This document shows, in pieces, positions 9,081 through 17,945 of a DNA stretch of 64,000 bases. Position 1 is the stretch's first letter; every line of letters starts with the position of its first letter. The DNA is from Lachnospiraceae bacterium (GTDB lineage: Bacteria; Bacillota_A; Clostridia; Lachnospirales; Lachnospiraceae). Position numbers and translations under genes: made by a program. The stretch lies in assembly GCA_017620345.1 (NCBI GenBank), contig JAFZQP010000045.1, positions 1 to 64,000 of the forward strand, read 5' to 3'. The notes beneath the pieces are model-generated. The model was given only the letters and a program-made list of their open reading frames with translations. It was not told where the DNA came from and ran no database searches.

Positions 9081-9899
9081 TTATTCATTACCCGCTTCGG
9101 GCTCTTCACTGTCTTCGCCTTCGGTTTCCTCTTCCGTGGTTTCCTCTGTTTCCTCTTTATCCATGTCAAACGAGAAATTGACTTCTTCTCCGACGTAATT
9201 TTCCATGTGCAGCGTTCCGGAATAGCCTTTGAGCTTAGGAAGCAGCAGATGCATCTCATTTATCTTCTCGTCGATAAAATCATCCGTTCCGAGTGATACC
9301 CTCGCATTCCCGAAATACAGCGTGATGTTCTCATCCGAATCAAACGCTATCCTGTCCGTCTCTATCTGATACTTGCCCAGAAGCTGCGTAATACTGAGTA
9401 TCGTTAAAAAAACAGCCGGTTTTTTAACGGGAAGCGGTTCATGAAGCACAACATGATCATATGACAGTCCCGTCACGAACGGGATACCCTCTATCGCCCT
9501 GTTGGAACTCTCGACAACTATACCGTCCTTGTCAAAATACATATAATGGCCGAGATACTCCACATATCCTGCGACCGCCTTCTCATATACATTGATCCTT
9601 ACAGAATCGGCGCTGACTATGTCAACATCCATCTTTTCTATGAAAGGTATATCCTCGATTGTCTGATTCCTGTACATCAGTGACAGAACGATCGAATTAT
9701 ATGAATAAGGTCCGGTAAATACCATATCCTTGATCTCATCATCGGAATAGTGGGAGTTACCGCTTACGGTAACGCTAGTTATTGAATATTTGTACCATAA
9801 AAAAGCAAGCAGTCCGCACAGTATCGCCAGGATGATAACAACAGTCAGCAGTATACGGAGCACTTTACTGTTTTTTATAACGGTAAAAGGCTTGATCAT
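9081..9899 (-). CDS. ftsQ: Division protein FtsQ/DivIB
   Basis: This 272-aa bitopic protein has a short cytoplasmic N-terminus, one membrane helix (about residues 15-36, VLRILLTVVIILAILCGLL) and an extracellular POTRA domain that starts with the typical SITSVTVSGNSHYSDDEI. A beta-domain follows. The last 25 residues are almost entirely Glu/Thr/Asp, a low-complexity acidic tail. Within the divisome it bridges FtsL and FtsI. Its ATG is 2 nt from the ftsW stop, so the two genes are probably co-translated. The family is divergent, and the call rests on topology, POTRA and position in the dcw cluster. Confidence 0.9.
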   Translation of the reverse strand: MIKPFTVIKNSKVLRILLTVVIILAILCGLLAFLWYKYSITSVTVSGNSHYSDDEIKDMVFTGPYSYNSIVLSLMYRNQTIEDIPFIEKMDVDIVSADSVRINVYEKAVAGYVEYLGHYMYFDKDGIVVESSNRAIEGIPFVTGLSYDHVVLHEPLPVKKPAVFLTILSITQLLGKYQIETDRIAFDSDENITLYFGNARVSLGTDDFIDEKINEMHLLLPKLKGYSGTLHMENYVGEEVNFSFDMDKEETEETTEEETEGEDSEEPEAGNE

Positions 9900-9900
9900 G

Positions 9901-11049
9901 CTATCCCTCCAGGCGAATGCTTCTCGATACGCTCAGCACGAGGCCCATCTCCGCAAGCAGAAACACTATCGAAGATCCACCGTAGCTGATAAACGGAAGT
10001 GTTATACCGGTATTGGGGATCGTATTGGTAACAACCGCTATGTTAAGAATGACCTGGATCGATATATGAGCCATGACTCCCACTACGAGAAGCGCGCCGA
10101 ACTTATCCTGGGCATTGTTTGCTATGACCATGAATCTCCATATGAGGAGCACGAACAGAAGTATTATGGCTATCGCACCGAACAGTCCCAGTTCTTCACA
10201 TATTATCGAAAAGATCATGTCGTTCTGTGCCTCCGGAAGGTATCCGAGCTTCTGAATGCTCTCTCCGAGACCTTTACCGAATATATCTCCCGATCCGATG
10301 GCATAGAGAGCCTGCAGTGTCTGGAACCCTTTGTTTGCGGCATATGATTCCGGATCCATCCAGGCCTTGATCCTGGCAAATCTGTAAGACAGGTTTGTGG
10401 GAAGAACATCGTATTTGACAAGGAGTACGACGGCAACAGCTATAACAAGTGCTATCCCGGCTATTATGAAATATTCCTTGTACTGGGGAGTTGCTACGAA
10501 CAGCATCATAAGAACGATACTGAAAATGATTATGGCGGAGCTTAGGTTCTGCGTTATCGTAAGAACGCAGAATGAATGCGGGATCGCAAGAGCCAGAACG
10601 ATGATCAGTCCTCTCTTTTCTTTGATATGCTCACCGAACCGGCATACAACGGAAGCAAAAAACACTATAAGAGCAAGCTTTGCAACCTCCGCAGGCTGAA
10701 GCGACATGCCCAGATTAAGCCATCTTCTGGCTCCGCCGGCCTCATAGCCGAGCGGTGTCAGGACAAGCAGTATCAATACAAGTGATACAACGTATGCAAG
10801 CGCAGCAAACCTCTGGACTATATGATAATCAAGCAGCATGATGGCAAGCATGACAACTATCCCAATAGCCGATGCTATCGCCTGCTTTCTGAAATAGAAC
10901 GCCGAATCCTCAAACTTGATATTGGCTTCGTATGAACTGGTGGAATACAGCATTACCAGCCCGAAAAGAAGCAGGAATATTACAATGAACAACATTGTAT
11001 AATCGAAAAAATATTTTGTTTTCTTCTTCTTTCTGACCTGTTCACTCAT
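9901..11049 (-). CDS. ftsW: Lipid II glycan polymerase of the SEDS family, FtsW
   Basis: This 382-aa polytopic protein (about 10 helices) polymerises septal peptidoglycan together with its PBP. Family motifs are FGLVMLYSTSS in helix 1, GGARRWLNLG, QPAEVAKLALI, GLGESIQKLGYLPEAQNDMIF and ISYGGSS near the end. The usual histidine in the PEAH motif is Gln here. It lies 21 nt after the FtsI-type PBP gene, supporting a functional SEDS-PBP pair and assignment to FtsW rather than RodA. Confidence 0.94.
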   Translation of the reverse strand: MSEQVRKKKKTKYFFDYTMLFIVIFLLLFGLVMLYSTSSYEANIKFEDSAFYFRKQAIASAIGIVVMLAIMLLDYHIVQRFAALAYVVSLVLILLVLTPLGYEAGGARRWLNLGMSLQPAEVAKLALIVFFASVVCRFGEHIKEKRGLIIVLALAIPHSFCVLTITQNLSSAIIIFSIVLMMLFVATPQYKEYFIIAGIALVIAVAVVLLVKYDVLPTNLSYRFARIKAWMDPESYAANKGFQTLQALYAIGSGDIFGKGLGESIQKLGYLPEAQNDMIFSIICEELGLFGAIAIILLFVLLIWRFMVIANNAQDKFGALLVVGVMAHISIQVILNIAVVTNTIPNTGITLPFISYGGSSIVFLLAEMGLVLSVSRSIRLEG

Positions 11050-11070
11050 TACGATCTAAACCAGTATATA

Positions 11071-13461
11071 TCAGTTTCCTAGATCTGTTACGGTAGGATC
11101 CACCGGTGCACCGGTCGCGGGATCGAGAAGCACTCCGGAAGTAGGATCTATCGCATAACCCGTGGCAGGATCGATCTCTACCTTCCTGCCTGTCGTATCC
11201 TCTTCGTCAAGTGCGTTACCGTTCTCATCAACAAATGTTATGGCGCCGTTTGACTGTGTGCCGCCCGCATCTTCGGTTTTTTCGGAATCAACGATTATCT
11301 CTCCCTGTGTCTCTTCTTCCGTCTCGGCAGTAGAGCCCTTTGAGAAATCCTGCTGCTTCTCGGCAAGTTCTTCTGCTTCTTTTTCCGTAAGTTCTTCCGT
11401 CTGGAATATTCCCATATACGGAAGGACTTCCGTCAGTATATCCTTACACAGAACAGCAGCATATTTTGAAACAGCCTGATTGCCTGTATTGGGTTCATCT
11501 ATTACAACATAGCAGACGATCTGCGGATCATCCGCCGGCGCAAACGACATGAAAGATACTACATAATTCCCCGTTCCTCTGGGATATTTCTCGGCCGTAC
11601 CGGTCTTGCCGCCTATGCGGTATCCTGCCGGTCTTGCAGATTTACCCGTTCCGTTTTCGACAACGCCTATACAAAGCTCCCTGATCTTCTCGCTTGTAGC
11701 CTCCGACACGGTCTGCTTGAGGATCCTCGGTTCGGTTGTCTCGACTGTAGCTCCTGCAGAATCAAGTATCTTCGTAACAACGTGAGGCCTGTAATAATAT
11801 CCGCCGTTTATGAGACTGCAGAATCCGGTCACCATCTGGATCATCGTAACGTTAAATCCCTGTCCGAACGAACTGATCGCAAGGTCGGTCGGCGTCATCG
11901 TATTGATATCAAATACGAGCGAATTGGTAAGCGCTTCACCGGTAAGATCTATATTCGTCTTGAGACCGAAGTTGAATATCTGGTTGTATTTCATGAACAC
12001 CGATTTGCCTATCGCTCCGCCGATCTTCATGAACGCAACGTTACACGACTGTTCGAGAGCACCGGCAAACGTGAGCGTACCGTGTCCGAGACGGTTGCTG
12101 CAGTGGATCTCATGTCCGCCGACTTCCATAACACCGTTACAGACATATGACTCATCGCCCTTAAGGATCCCCTCCTCAAGTCCTGCCGCCATAGTAAACG
12201 GCTTCATGGTTGATCCCGGCTCGTATGTGGAATTGATGCAGAAGTTCTTCCACAGTGAATTGAGAGCCTCCATCTTGGCATCCTCATATGCCTTATCATA
12301 TGCTTCGGCATAGGACATTCCCTTGTACGGATCATCCGGATCCTCAGTTTCAGTCGATTCGTCTTCTCCGGCATCCTGCCCTACATTGATGTTGATATCG
12401 GTATTTCCTTCTTCTTCGGCCATCTTTCTGACCGCATCGGCTATCTCGGCATCATCCATTTCCGAAATGTCCGTGTTGCCGTCAAGTATACCGTTCATCA
12501 CACCGAATTTTTCAGGCTCAAGTTCAACCTTTATGTCGAGATTATCTGTATTCCTCGGGTCATTTAAGTTAAAGACGGGATAGCTCGCCATCGCAAGTAT
12601 TTCACCGTTATTGGGATTCATTATGATGACGCCGGTGTTGGATGATCCCGCCCCCTCTCTTGCTTCATTGCGATGCTCTTCGTTGAACGCAAGGATGTTC
12701 TTTTCGACTATACTCTGGATGTTGACATCTATGCTCGTGACGAGTGTCTTGCCGTCCTGTGCCGGTTTGAGCGTTCTCTCAAGGTTTTCGTTATCGTTCA
12801 GGTACCCGTATTCCCTGCCGTTGGTCCCGACGAGTGTGCTGTTATAGAACTCCTCGAGACCGTATGCTCCTTCGTTGTCGCCCTGTACAAACCCAATGAC
12901 ATCGCATGCGAGCGAATTGTACGGATACTGTCTTACATATGTATCTTCAAGCCAAACGCCCTTAAAATCAGGGTACATGTTCGGATTGTTTACTCTGTTC
13001 ATTATCTCGCCCACAACTTCATAGCTTTGTTTCTTGGCTATGATCCTGTACTGGCTGTCGGGATTTTCCCTGATATATGAACGAAGCTCATCCTTTGTAT
13101 AAGTGAACTCAACAGGAGTGGAATAAAGCGTGGTGATCGTACTTTCTATGTTCGCCCCGTCATCCTTGTTGAGAGTCTTGGCATCGATACAGACATTGTA
13201 TACCTTTTGGCTTACCGCCATCTTTGTATTGTTCCTGTCAACGATGTCGCCGCGCTTGGCAGGGATCGTGATGCTGTCATATGCCTGCTGTGACAGCACT
13301 CTCTTTTTGTACTTCTCCCCCTCGGTGCGGTTGATTATGCACAGCCTTACTCCCAAAAAAGCAAAAGCCACCAGTATCATTACAAACAATACTGCCAGCT
13401 TTATTGACATCTTCTGTGTAAATCTGCCCGATCCGCTTTGTGGTCTGTTACGCTTTGCCAA
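11071..13461 (-). CDS. ftsI: Division-specific class B penicillin-binding protein (FtsI/SpoVD type)
   Basis: This 796-aa transpeptidase crosslinks septal peptidoglycan. It has one N-terminal membrane helix (about residues 19-40), a PBP dimerisation domain with KRGDIVDRN, and a transpeptidase domain with active-site STMK near residue 417, SCN, and KTGTAEK. Two features are unusual. An acidic, Asp/Glu/Asn-rich insert of roughly 80 residues (about 310-400) precedes the active-site serine. The extracellular C-terminus (about 690-796) is a low-complexity acidic tail ending in three D-P-x-[TS]-G repeats instead of PASTA domains. It is flanked by ftsL and ftsW, which identifies it as the division PBP. 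A sporulation SpoVD role cannot be excluded. Confidence 0.94.
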   Translation of the reverse strand: MAKRNRPQSGSGRFTQKMSIKLAVLFVMILVAFAFLGVRLCIINRTEGEKYKKRVLSQQAYDSITIPAKRGDIVDRNNTKMAVSQKVYNVCIDAKTLNKDDGANIESTITTLYSTPVEFTYTKDELRSYIRENPDSQYRIIAKKQSYEVVGEIMNRVNNPNMYPDFKGVWLEDTYVRQYPYNSLACDVIGFVQGDNEGAYGLEEFYNSTLVGTNGREYGYLNDNENLERTLKPAQDGKTLVTSIDVNIQSIVEKNILAFNEEHRNEAREGAGSSNTGVIIMNPNNGEILAMASYPVFNLNDPRNTDNLDIKVELEPEKFGVMNGILDGNTDISEMDDAEIADAVRKMAEEEGNTDININVGQDAGEDESTETEDPDDPYKGMSYAEAYDKAYEDAKMEALNSLWKNFCINSTYEPGSTMKPFTMAAGLEEGILKGDESYVCNGVMEVGGHEIHCSNRLGHGTLTFAGALEQSCNVAFMKIGGAIGKSVFMKYNQIFNFGLKTNIDLTGEALTNSLVFDINTMTPTDLAISSFGQGFNVTMIQMVTGFCSLINGGYYYRPHVVTKILDSAGATVETTEPRILKQTVSEATSEKIRELCIGVVENGTGKSARPAGYRIGGKTGTAEKYPRGTGNYVVSFMSFAPADDPQIVCYVVIDEPNTGNQAVSKYAAVLCKDILTEVLPYMGIFQTEELTEKEAEELAEKQQDFSKGSTAETEEETQGEIIVDSEKTEDAGGTQSNGAITFVDENGNALDEEDTTGRKVEIDPATGYAIDPTSGVLLDPATGAPVDPTVTDLGN

Positions 13462-13484
13462 AACTACACCGCTATCTGCCTCTG

Positions 13485-13925
13485 TTATTCAAGAGAAACG
13501 AACTGTCTGACATAATCGGTTCCGTCACTGTTGTAGACCACGATCTGGTCATCGCTCGCATATGTCATTCCAAGCTCATCCATGGCGCGCTTCTTGATGT
13601 TCTCAAGTCCGATCGCACCCTTTATACGGCTCTCGTAATCATCGTTCTCTGCCTTGAGGCTCTGTAATTCCATCTCCATAGCAGACAATTCTCCGACATA
13701 TGTCGTCAGCGAAGACTGCATACGGATATACTGAACACAAACAATTCCCGTAAGAACCATGGCAAGTGTCATAAAGAGCATGAAACCCGGGTTCATGCCC
13801 GTATCCCTGTCAATATTCTTGCGAGATGCTGATTTTAATCTTCGAGGTGATCTTACATCCTGTTCAACAGGTCTCAGGGCTCTTGCTGTATTTCCGTATA
13901 CATATGCATCATTTCTTCTGCCCAC
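13485..13925 (-). CDS. ftsL: FtsL-like bitopic division protein
   Basis: This 146-aa protein has a basic cytoplasmic N-terminus (about 45 residues), one membrane helix (about 46-66, FMLFMTLAMVLTGIVCVQYI) and an outer coiled coil with regular Leu/Met spacing (about 68-105), then LENIKKRAMDELGM, a motif typical of FtsL/DivIC. It forms a complex with FtsQ/DivIB and a DivIC-like partner that recruits FtsW/FtsI. The assignment rests on topology and on its place between rsmH and ftsI, because sequence conservation in this family is low. Confidence 0.88.
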   Translation of the reverse strand: MGRRNDAYVYGNTARALRPVEQDVRSPRRLKSASRKNIDRDTGMNPGFMLFMTLAMVLTGIVCVQYIRMQSSLTTYVGELSAMEMELQSLKAENDDYESRIKGAIGLENIKKRAMDELGMTYASDDQIVVYNSDGTDYVRQFVSLE

Positions 13926-13968
13926 AAAAACACCTACCTTTCGAGTATACTATATATTGTGTTCAATA

Positions 13969-14904
13969 TCAAAGTTTTTTACAAAATATCCGAAGTTTGG
14001 CACTTTTTGATCTCGGATTGTCCTGCATTTCCTCTTCCGACGGCAGGATCGGTTTTTTCGTAATTACCGTTCCCTTTGATGTCTTCCCGCATACACATAC
14101 CGGAAAATCAGACGGACATGTGCATGGATCCTGCGCATTTTTGAAGATATTTTTGACTATCCTGTCCTCCAGTGAGTGGAACGTTATCACACAGAGCCTT
14201 CCGCCCGGATTCAGCAGATCTATCATCGTATCCAGAGTGTCGGACAGTACGGTTAGTTCGCGATTGAGTTCAATGCGTATTGCCTGAAATGTCTGTTTGG
14301 CCGGGTGTCCCATAGTCTTTTGGACTTTCATCGGGATCGAGGCCTTTATGATGTCGACAAGCTCTCCTGTTGTCTTAATTGGGCCGCCTTCCCTGGCAGC
14401 CGTAATGTGTTTTGCGATGTTGGCGGCGAACTTCTCCTCCCCATAGACCCGGATGATCCTTGTAAGTTCGCTCCGAGAATAGTTGTTCACTATGTCTGTC
14501 GCCGTCATGCTGCTCCTCGTGTCCATCCTCATGTCAAGAGGAGCATCGCTCATATAGGAAAATCCCCTCTCGGGCGTATCAAGCTGATATGATGATACTC
14601 CCAGGTCCAGCAGTATGCCGTCTACCGACATTATATTCATGGAGCTTAGCACCTGCTGTATGTTGCAGTAGTTGTTGCGAACTATCGTCGCATTTTTAAA
14701 TCTTTCAAGACGTTCCCCGGCGGCTGCAACTGCCGCTCCGTCCTGATCTATCCCGATCAATCTCCCCTGATCGTTCAGTCTTTCGAGAATGTGATACGAA
14801 TGTCCACCGCCTCCCAACGTGCCGTCCACGTAGGTCCCTTCAGGTCTGATGTCAAGTCCGTCTATCACTTCCCTCAGCAGAACCGATTTGTGTGAAAATG
14901 TCAC
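13969..14904 (-). CDS. rsmH: 16S rRNA m4C1402 methyltransferase RsmH (MraW)
   Basis: RsmH N4-methylates C1402 of 16S rRNA in the ribosomal P site. The 311-aa length is normal. It starts with [17 protein letters not shown] and has the SAM-binding motif [11 protein letters not shown], the [10 protein letters not shown] motif, [14 protein letters not shown] and the C-terminal [13 protein letters not shown]. It lies 26 nt after mraZ, the conserved order at the head of the dcw cluster. The gene looks intact and normal. Confidence 0.97.
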   Translation of the reverse strand: MTFSHKSVLLREVIDGLDIRPEGTYVDGTLGGGGHSYHILERLNDQGRLIGIDQDGAAVAAAGERLERFKNATIVRNNYCNIQQVLSSMNIMSVDGILLDLGVSSYQLDTPERGFSYMSDAPLDMRMDTRSSMTATDIVNNYSRSELTRIIRVYGEEKFAANIAKHITAAREGGPIKTTGELVDIIKASIPMKVQKTMGHPAKQTFQAIRIELNRELTVLSDTLDTMIDLLNPGGRLCVITFHSLEDRIVKNIFKNAQDPCTCPSDFPVCVCGKTSKGTVITKKPILPSEEEMQDNPRSKSAKLRIFCKKL

Positions 14905-14930
14905 CTGTGTCTCTCCTTCTTTCTCATCCC

Positions 14931-15359
14931 CTAGATGGAGAGCCCGAGTCCTGCCATTTCTTCGGCGATGTCGTCCATGTTATCGATGTTCGTCTGCGCT
15001 GTCCAGCGCTCCTTGTCCCATACTTCTATCTTGTCTATGACACCGACAAGAACAACATCTTTGTCAAGTCCGGCATGCTCCCGAAGGTTTCCGGGAACCA
15101 GTATCCTTCCCTGTTTATCCGTTGCCACTTCGACAGATGAGCCTACAATGTTACGGACATAGGTTCTTATATGGTTATTGGCCGGCAGAGTTTGGATCTT
15201 TCCCAAAAAGGTTTCCCACGCCTCATTGGTATAGATCGCAAGGCAACCGTCGTTCCCCTTCGTTATCACGAAAGCTTCCCCAAGCTGTTCGCGAAACTTT
15301 GTGGGCACTATCACACGCCCCTTCGGATCGATTGTGTGGCTGTATTCACCCATGAACAT
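14931..15359 (-). CDS. mraZ: Transcriptional regulator MraZ
   Basis: MraZ is a DNA-binding regulator that controls its own dcw operon. The 142-aa protein has two SpoVT/AbrB-like repeats, each with the D-x-x-G-R motif: [13 protein letters not shown] (about residues 12-24) and [13 protein letters not shown] (about 81-93). It starts [15 protein letters not shown], with a TAGGAG ribosome site. Three MraZ-type boxes lie immediately upstream, consistent with autoregulation. It is the first gene of the cluster. Confidence 0.97.
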   Translation of the reverse strand: MFMGEYSHTIDPKGRVIVPTKFREQLGEAFVITKGNDGCLAIYTNEAWETFLGKIQTLPANNHIRTYVRNIVGSSVEVATDKQGRILVPGNLREHAGLDKDVVLVGVIDKIEVWDKERWTAQTNIDNMDDIAEEMAGLGLSI

Positions 15360-15376
15360 GGTGTTTGCTCCTATCT

Positions 15377-15402
15377 ACCACTCTCTACCACTTTTCACCA
15401 CT
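15377..15402 (-). promoter_or_regulatory. Three MraZ operator boxes with 10-bp period
   Basis: The hexamer ACCACT (AGTGGT on the coding strand) occurs exactly at 15377, 15387 and 15397, one helical turn apart, between the -10 box and the mraZ ribosome site. MraZ of E. coli and Mollicutes is known to bind short G-rich direct repeats with regular spacing at this location. The boxes would cover the transcription start region, so bound MraZ should repress. Confidence 0.8.
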
Positions 15403-15410
15403 ACGTGACC

Positions 15411-15439
15411 ATATTAACCCCTGTCTTGTAAAAAATCAA
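15411..15439 (-). promoter_or_regulatory. SigA-type promoter of the dcw cluster
   Basis: On the minus strand a TTGATT -35 box (15434-15439) and a TAATAT -10 box (15411-15416) are separated by exactly 17 bp. The predicted start, near 15404, falls at the edge of the MraZ boxes. No other promoter of this quality is seen until the ftsZ gap. Confidence 0.8.
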
Positions 15440-15537
15440 CCCTGTGCAGCCATAAAAAGCACCGTAAAAATGCCGAAATTTTGCCAGGTGGTGAGAAGTG
15501 GGGGATATGTTCAAATCCATATATAGAGCATAGGGAT

Positions 15538-15584
15538 AAAAAAAGAGTACCAAAACCACTAAATATTGTTTTGGTACTCTTTTT
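15538..15584 (-). terminator. Strong bidirectional terminator after ychF
   Basis: A perfect 17-bp inverted repeat (arms 15540-15556 and 15568-15584, 11-nt loop) has T-runs on both strands. It lies 40 nt past the ychF stop and separates ychF from the dcw promoter. The remaining gap (15440-15537) shows no gene. Confidence 0.92.
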
Positions 15585-15624
15585 ACCGGTATATGAAATT
15601 TCTTTCAAAATATGTTTTATTTCA

Positions 15625-16722
15625 TCATACGTTAAATCGGAACAGGATGACATCTCCGTCTTTTACAACATAATCCTTTCCTTCCATTCCAACAAGCCCC
15701 TTTTCTCTTGCAGCGGCGAGGCTCCCGCAATCAAGAAGGTCCTTATAGTTTACGACCTCGGCTTTGATGAACCCTCTTTCAAAATCAGTATGGATCTTTC
15801 CTGCAGCCTGCGGAGCCTTTGTTCCTATCTTAATTGTCCAGGCTCTGCACTCATCCTCACCTGCCGTCAGGAAACTCATAAGGTTCAGTATCCTGTAGCT
15901 TGCAGCGATCAGTTTATCAAGTCCTGACTCCTTAAGACCCAGATCCTCGAGGAACATAGCCTTCTCATCATCGTCAAGTTCCGCGATCTCCTGCTCTATC
16001 TGTGCACAGATCACGAACACTTCGCTCCCGTTCTCCTTGGCGAACTCTCTGACTTTTGCAACGTTTTCATTTGATGCGCCGTCATCCGCAAGATCATCCT
16101 CGGAAACATTTGCCGCAAAGATCACGGGCTTACCGGTGAGCAGATTATATGAAGCGAGCCAGGCCTCTTCATCTTCGTCAGCGCATTCGTAACCAATAGC
16201 AAGGTTATTATCTTCAAGATAAGCGATCAGCTTCTTTAGGAATTCGACTTCCTTTGCAATTTTCTTGTCATTGTTTGCCGCGCGTCCCTGTTTTGCCACA
16301 CGTCTTTCAAGAACCTCTATATCCGCAAAGACCAGTTCGAGATTGATCGTCTCGATATCCCTCAGCGGATCGATGGAGCCGTCAACGTGGACTACATTCG
16401 TATCTTCAAAGCACCTGACAACATGGACAATCGCATCGACTTCCCTTATGTTCGCAAGAAACTGATTCCCAAGTCCCTCACCCTTTGATGCACCCTTTAC
16501 GAGTCCGGCTATATCAACGAATTCGATCGTTGCAGGTGTGACTTTCTTCGTATTATATAACTGCCCGAGGAGTTTTATCCTCTCATCGGGTACCGCAACG
16601 ACACCGACATTCGGGTCTATCGTACAAAACGGATAGTTTGCCGATTCCGCACCTGCCTTTGTAAGTGAGTTAAAAAGTGTTGACTTCCCGACATTCGGAA
16701 GTCCGACTATGCCCAAACGCAT
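15625..16722 (-). CDS. ychF: Ribosome-associated Obg-like P-loop ATPase YchF
   Basis: YchF is a universal OLA1/YchF-type nucleotide hydrolase that associates with ribosomes. The chosen ATG at 16722 (MRLGIVGLPNVGKS) has an AGAGG ribosome site and gives 365 aa, close to the standard length. The 22 upstream in-frame residues are not conserved in style. Motifs are Walker A GLPNVGKST, switch NYPFCTIDPN, Walker B-type VDIAGLVKGAS, and an NKxD-like position in FAANVSED. The last 85 residues are the TGS domain, with RAWTIKIGTKAPQAAG. It sits between terminators, so it is probably monocistronic. Confidence 0.97.
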   Translation of the reverse strand: MRLGIVGLPNVGKSTLFNSLTKAGAESANYPFCTIDPNVGVVAVPDERIKLLGQLYNTKKVTPATIEFVDIAGLVKGASKGEGLGNQFLANIREVDAIVHVVRCFEDTNVVHVDGSIDPLRDIETINLELVFADIEVLERRVAKQGRAANNDKKIAKEVEFLKKLIAYLEDNNLAIGYECADEDEEAWLASYNLLTGKPVIFAANVSEDDLADDGASNENVAKVREFAKENGSEVFVICAQIEQEIAELDDDEKAMFLEDLGLKESGLDKLIAASYRILNLMSFLTAGEDECRAWTIKIGTKAPQAAGKIHTDFERGFIKAEVVNYKDLLDCGSLAAAREKGLVGMEGKDYVVKDGDVILFRFNV

Positions 16723-16756
16723 GTTATGTAAACCTCTCTTCCGGTCCTGAATATGT

Positions 16757-16802
16757 GAAAAATCACGCAACCTATGGAATTCTACCATATTATGCGTGAT
16801 TT
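16757..16802 (-). terminator. Terminator at the end of the sensory operon
   Basis: A 10-bp stem (arms 16760-16769 and 16793-16802) encloses a second small inverted repeat around ATATGG/CCATA. It is followed on the minus strand by a GATTTTTC tail. It lies about 35 nt past the stop of the small protein that ends the sensory operon. Only about 35 nt remain before the ychF ATG, so no separate ychF promoter could be assigned. Confidence 0.75.
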
Positions 16803-16835
16803 CTCAATCAATAAAGGAATTGCCTTTTTTACCTG

Positions 16836-17048
16836 TCAATACCTCTTCTCTATCTCGCCCGTTATCCCGTACTCTTTTTTGAACAGCTCAAGGTCTTCTT
16901 CATCCCTTATCAGCATGATCTCCTCAAAGGCTCCTGTCTGAATGTTTAAAAAGCCCGCGACCTGTTCGCCGTTACATATGCTTGCCCTGATCACAGGCTT
17001 TTTGATATCGGGATCATATGATTTTTGCGTATGCTTCTTAAAGAGCAT
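16836..17048 (-). CDS. Small conserved-looking protein of unknown function (70 aa)
   Basis: This is the last gene of the sensory operon. The ATG at 17048 (MLFKKHTQ) is preferred to a further in-frame start 30 nt upstream because it overlaps the kinase-like gene by only 11 nt and begins like a compact soluble domain. The sequence has a KPVIRASICNGEQVAGF stretch and an acidic/basic helix DEEDLELFKKEYGI. Similar short proteins occur in Firmicutes, sometimes labelled aspartate dehydrogenase, but at 70 aa it lacks a Rossmann fold and cannot be that enzyme. No function is proposed. Confidence 0.7.
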   Translation of the reverse strand: MLFKKHTQKSYDPDIKKPVIRASICNGEQVAGFLNIQTGAFEEIMLIRDEEDLELFKKEYGITGEIEKRY

Positions 17049-17940
17049 AGCGTGATATAATGTGGACAGCCGAAGCAAGGTATCCGCCTCCGAATAAATT
17101 ATAGTGGTTCAGTATATGATACAGGTTGTACAGATCCTTTCGGTCCTCATAACCGTATTCTTTCGGAACCTTTTCATAATAACCCGCGTAGAACGCCTGC
17201 GGCATCGGGCTGAACATCTGCGTCATGGCAATATCCGCCTCCGGGTGTCCCACATATACCGCGGGGTCTATGAGTACAGGACGCCCGTCCTTATCAAACA
17301 GATGATTCCCTCCCCACATATCTCCGTGCAGAAGTGAAGGTTTTTCGGGCTCCGTCAGCAGATCGCCCAGCCTGTCGAGAACACTTTGCATGGCTCTGAT
17401 ATTTTCACTTGTAAACGCATGGCTCGCCATCTTAAACTGCACTTCAAGCCTGCACTCCCGGAAAAAATCTATCCAATTGTCCTTCGGAGTATTTACCTGA
17501 ACAGATGCTCCGATATAATCATCACGAAGGAACCCGAACCGGGCCCCGCCTGCAAAGGATGATGCATCTGCCAGATGCATGTCGGCAAACTGCCTGCCCA
17601 TCCTCTCCATCGCTTCATTTCCGACTCTCGCGGTCTCGATAAGTTCCATCATCAGAAATGATATCCCGCTTTGCCTATCGATCCCTTTTGCATACAGATG
17701 CGGTGTTGCGATAGTCCCCGTAGCTGCGATCGCCTCAAGGCCGGCTTCCTCGGCATCAAAGAAATCCGCATTCTTTGCGGAATTGGTCTTGATCAGCACC
17801 TGCATGCCGGAAGAAAGAGTCAGTTTATATGTGGAATTGATATCACCTGCCGCAAAGTGAACCTTCCCGGTGACTGTGATGTCCGTCCCGAAGCATCCTT
17901 TTACGGCTTCCTCAACAGATCCGTATGTTTTAAGCGCCAT
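17038..17940 (-). CDS. Fructosamine-kinase-family (FN3K/APH-like) protein
   Basis: This is a phosphotransferase-like protein of about 300 aa in the aminoglycoside-phosphotransferase fold. The catalytic loop LLHGDMWGGNHLF (about residues 200) and the metal-binding LIDPAVYVGHPEADIAM are complete, as is the N-terminal VLIKTNS lysine region. Bacterial members phosphorylate ribulosamine or fructosamine groups on glycated proteins or free amines. The start is taken as the ATG at 17940 (MALKTYG). A TTG at 17949 would overlap the upstream gene by 4 nt. It lies 5 nt after the degenerate-GGDEF sensor gene, an unusual place for a protein-deglycation enzyme. Confidence 0.88.
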   Translation of the reverse strand: MALKTYGSVEEAVKGCFGTDITVTGKVHFAAGDINSTYKLTLSSGMQVLIKTNSAKNADFFDAEEAGLEAIAATGTIATPHLYAKGIDRQSGISFLMMELIETARVGNEAMERMGRQFADMHLADASSFAGGARFGFLRDDYIGASVQVNTPKDNWIDFFRECRLEVQFKMASHAFTSENIRAMQSVLDRLGDLLTEPEKPSLLHGDMWGGNHLFDKDGRPVLIDPAVYVGHPEADIAMTQMFSPMPQAFYAGYYEKVPKEYGYEDRKDLYNLYHILNHYNLFGGGYLASAVHIISRYAL

Positions 17941-17945
17941 TATCT

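Noticed and set aside
15440..15537. A small gene or RNA between ychF and the dcw promoter
   Set aside because: No open frame with a ribosome site and no convincing structure besides the ychF terminator.
16836..17048. Aspartate dehydrogenase label for the small protein
   Set aside because: At 70 residues it cannot hold a dehydrogenase fold.
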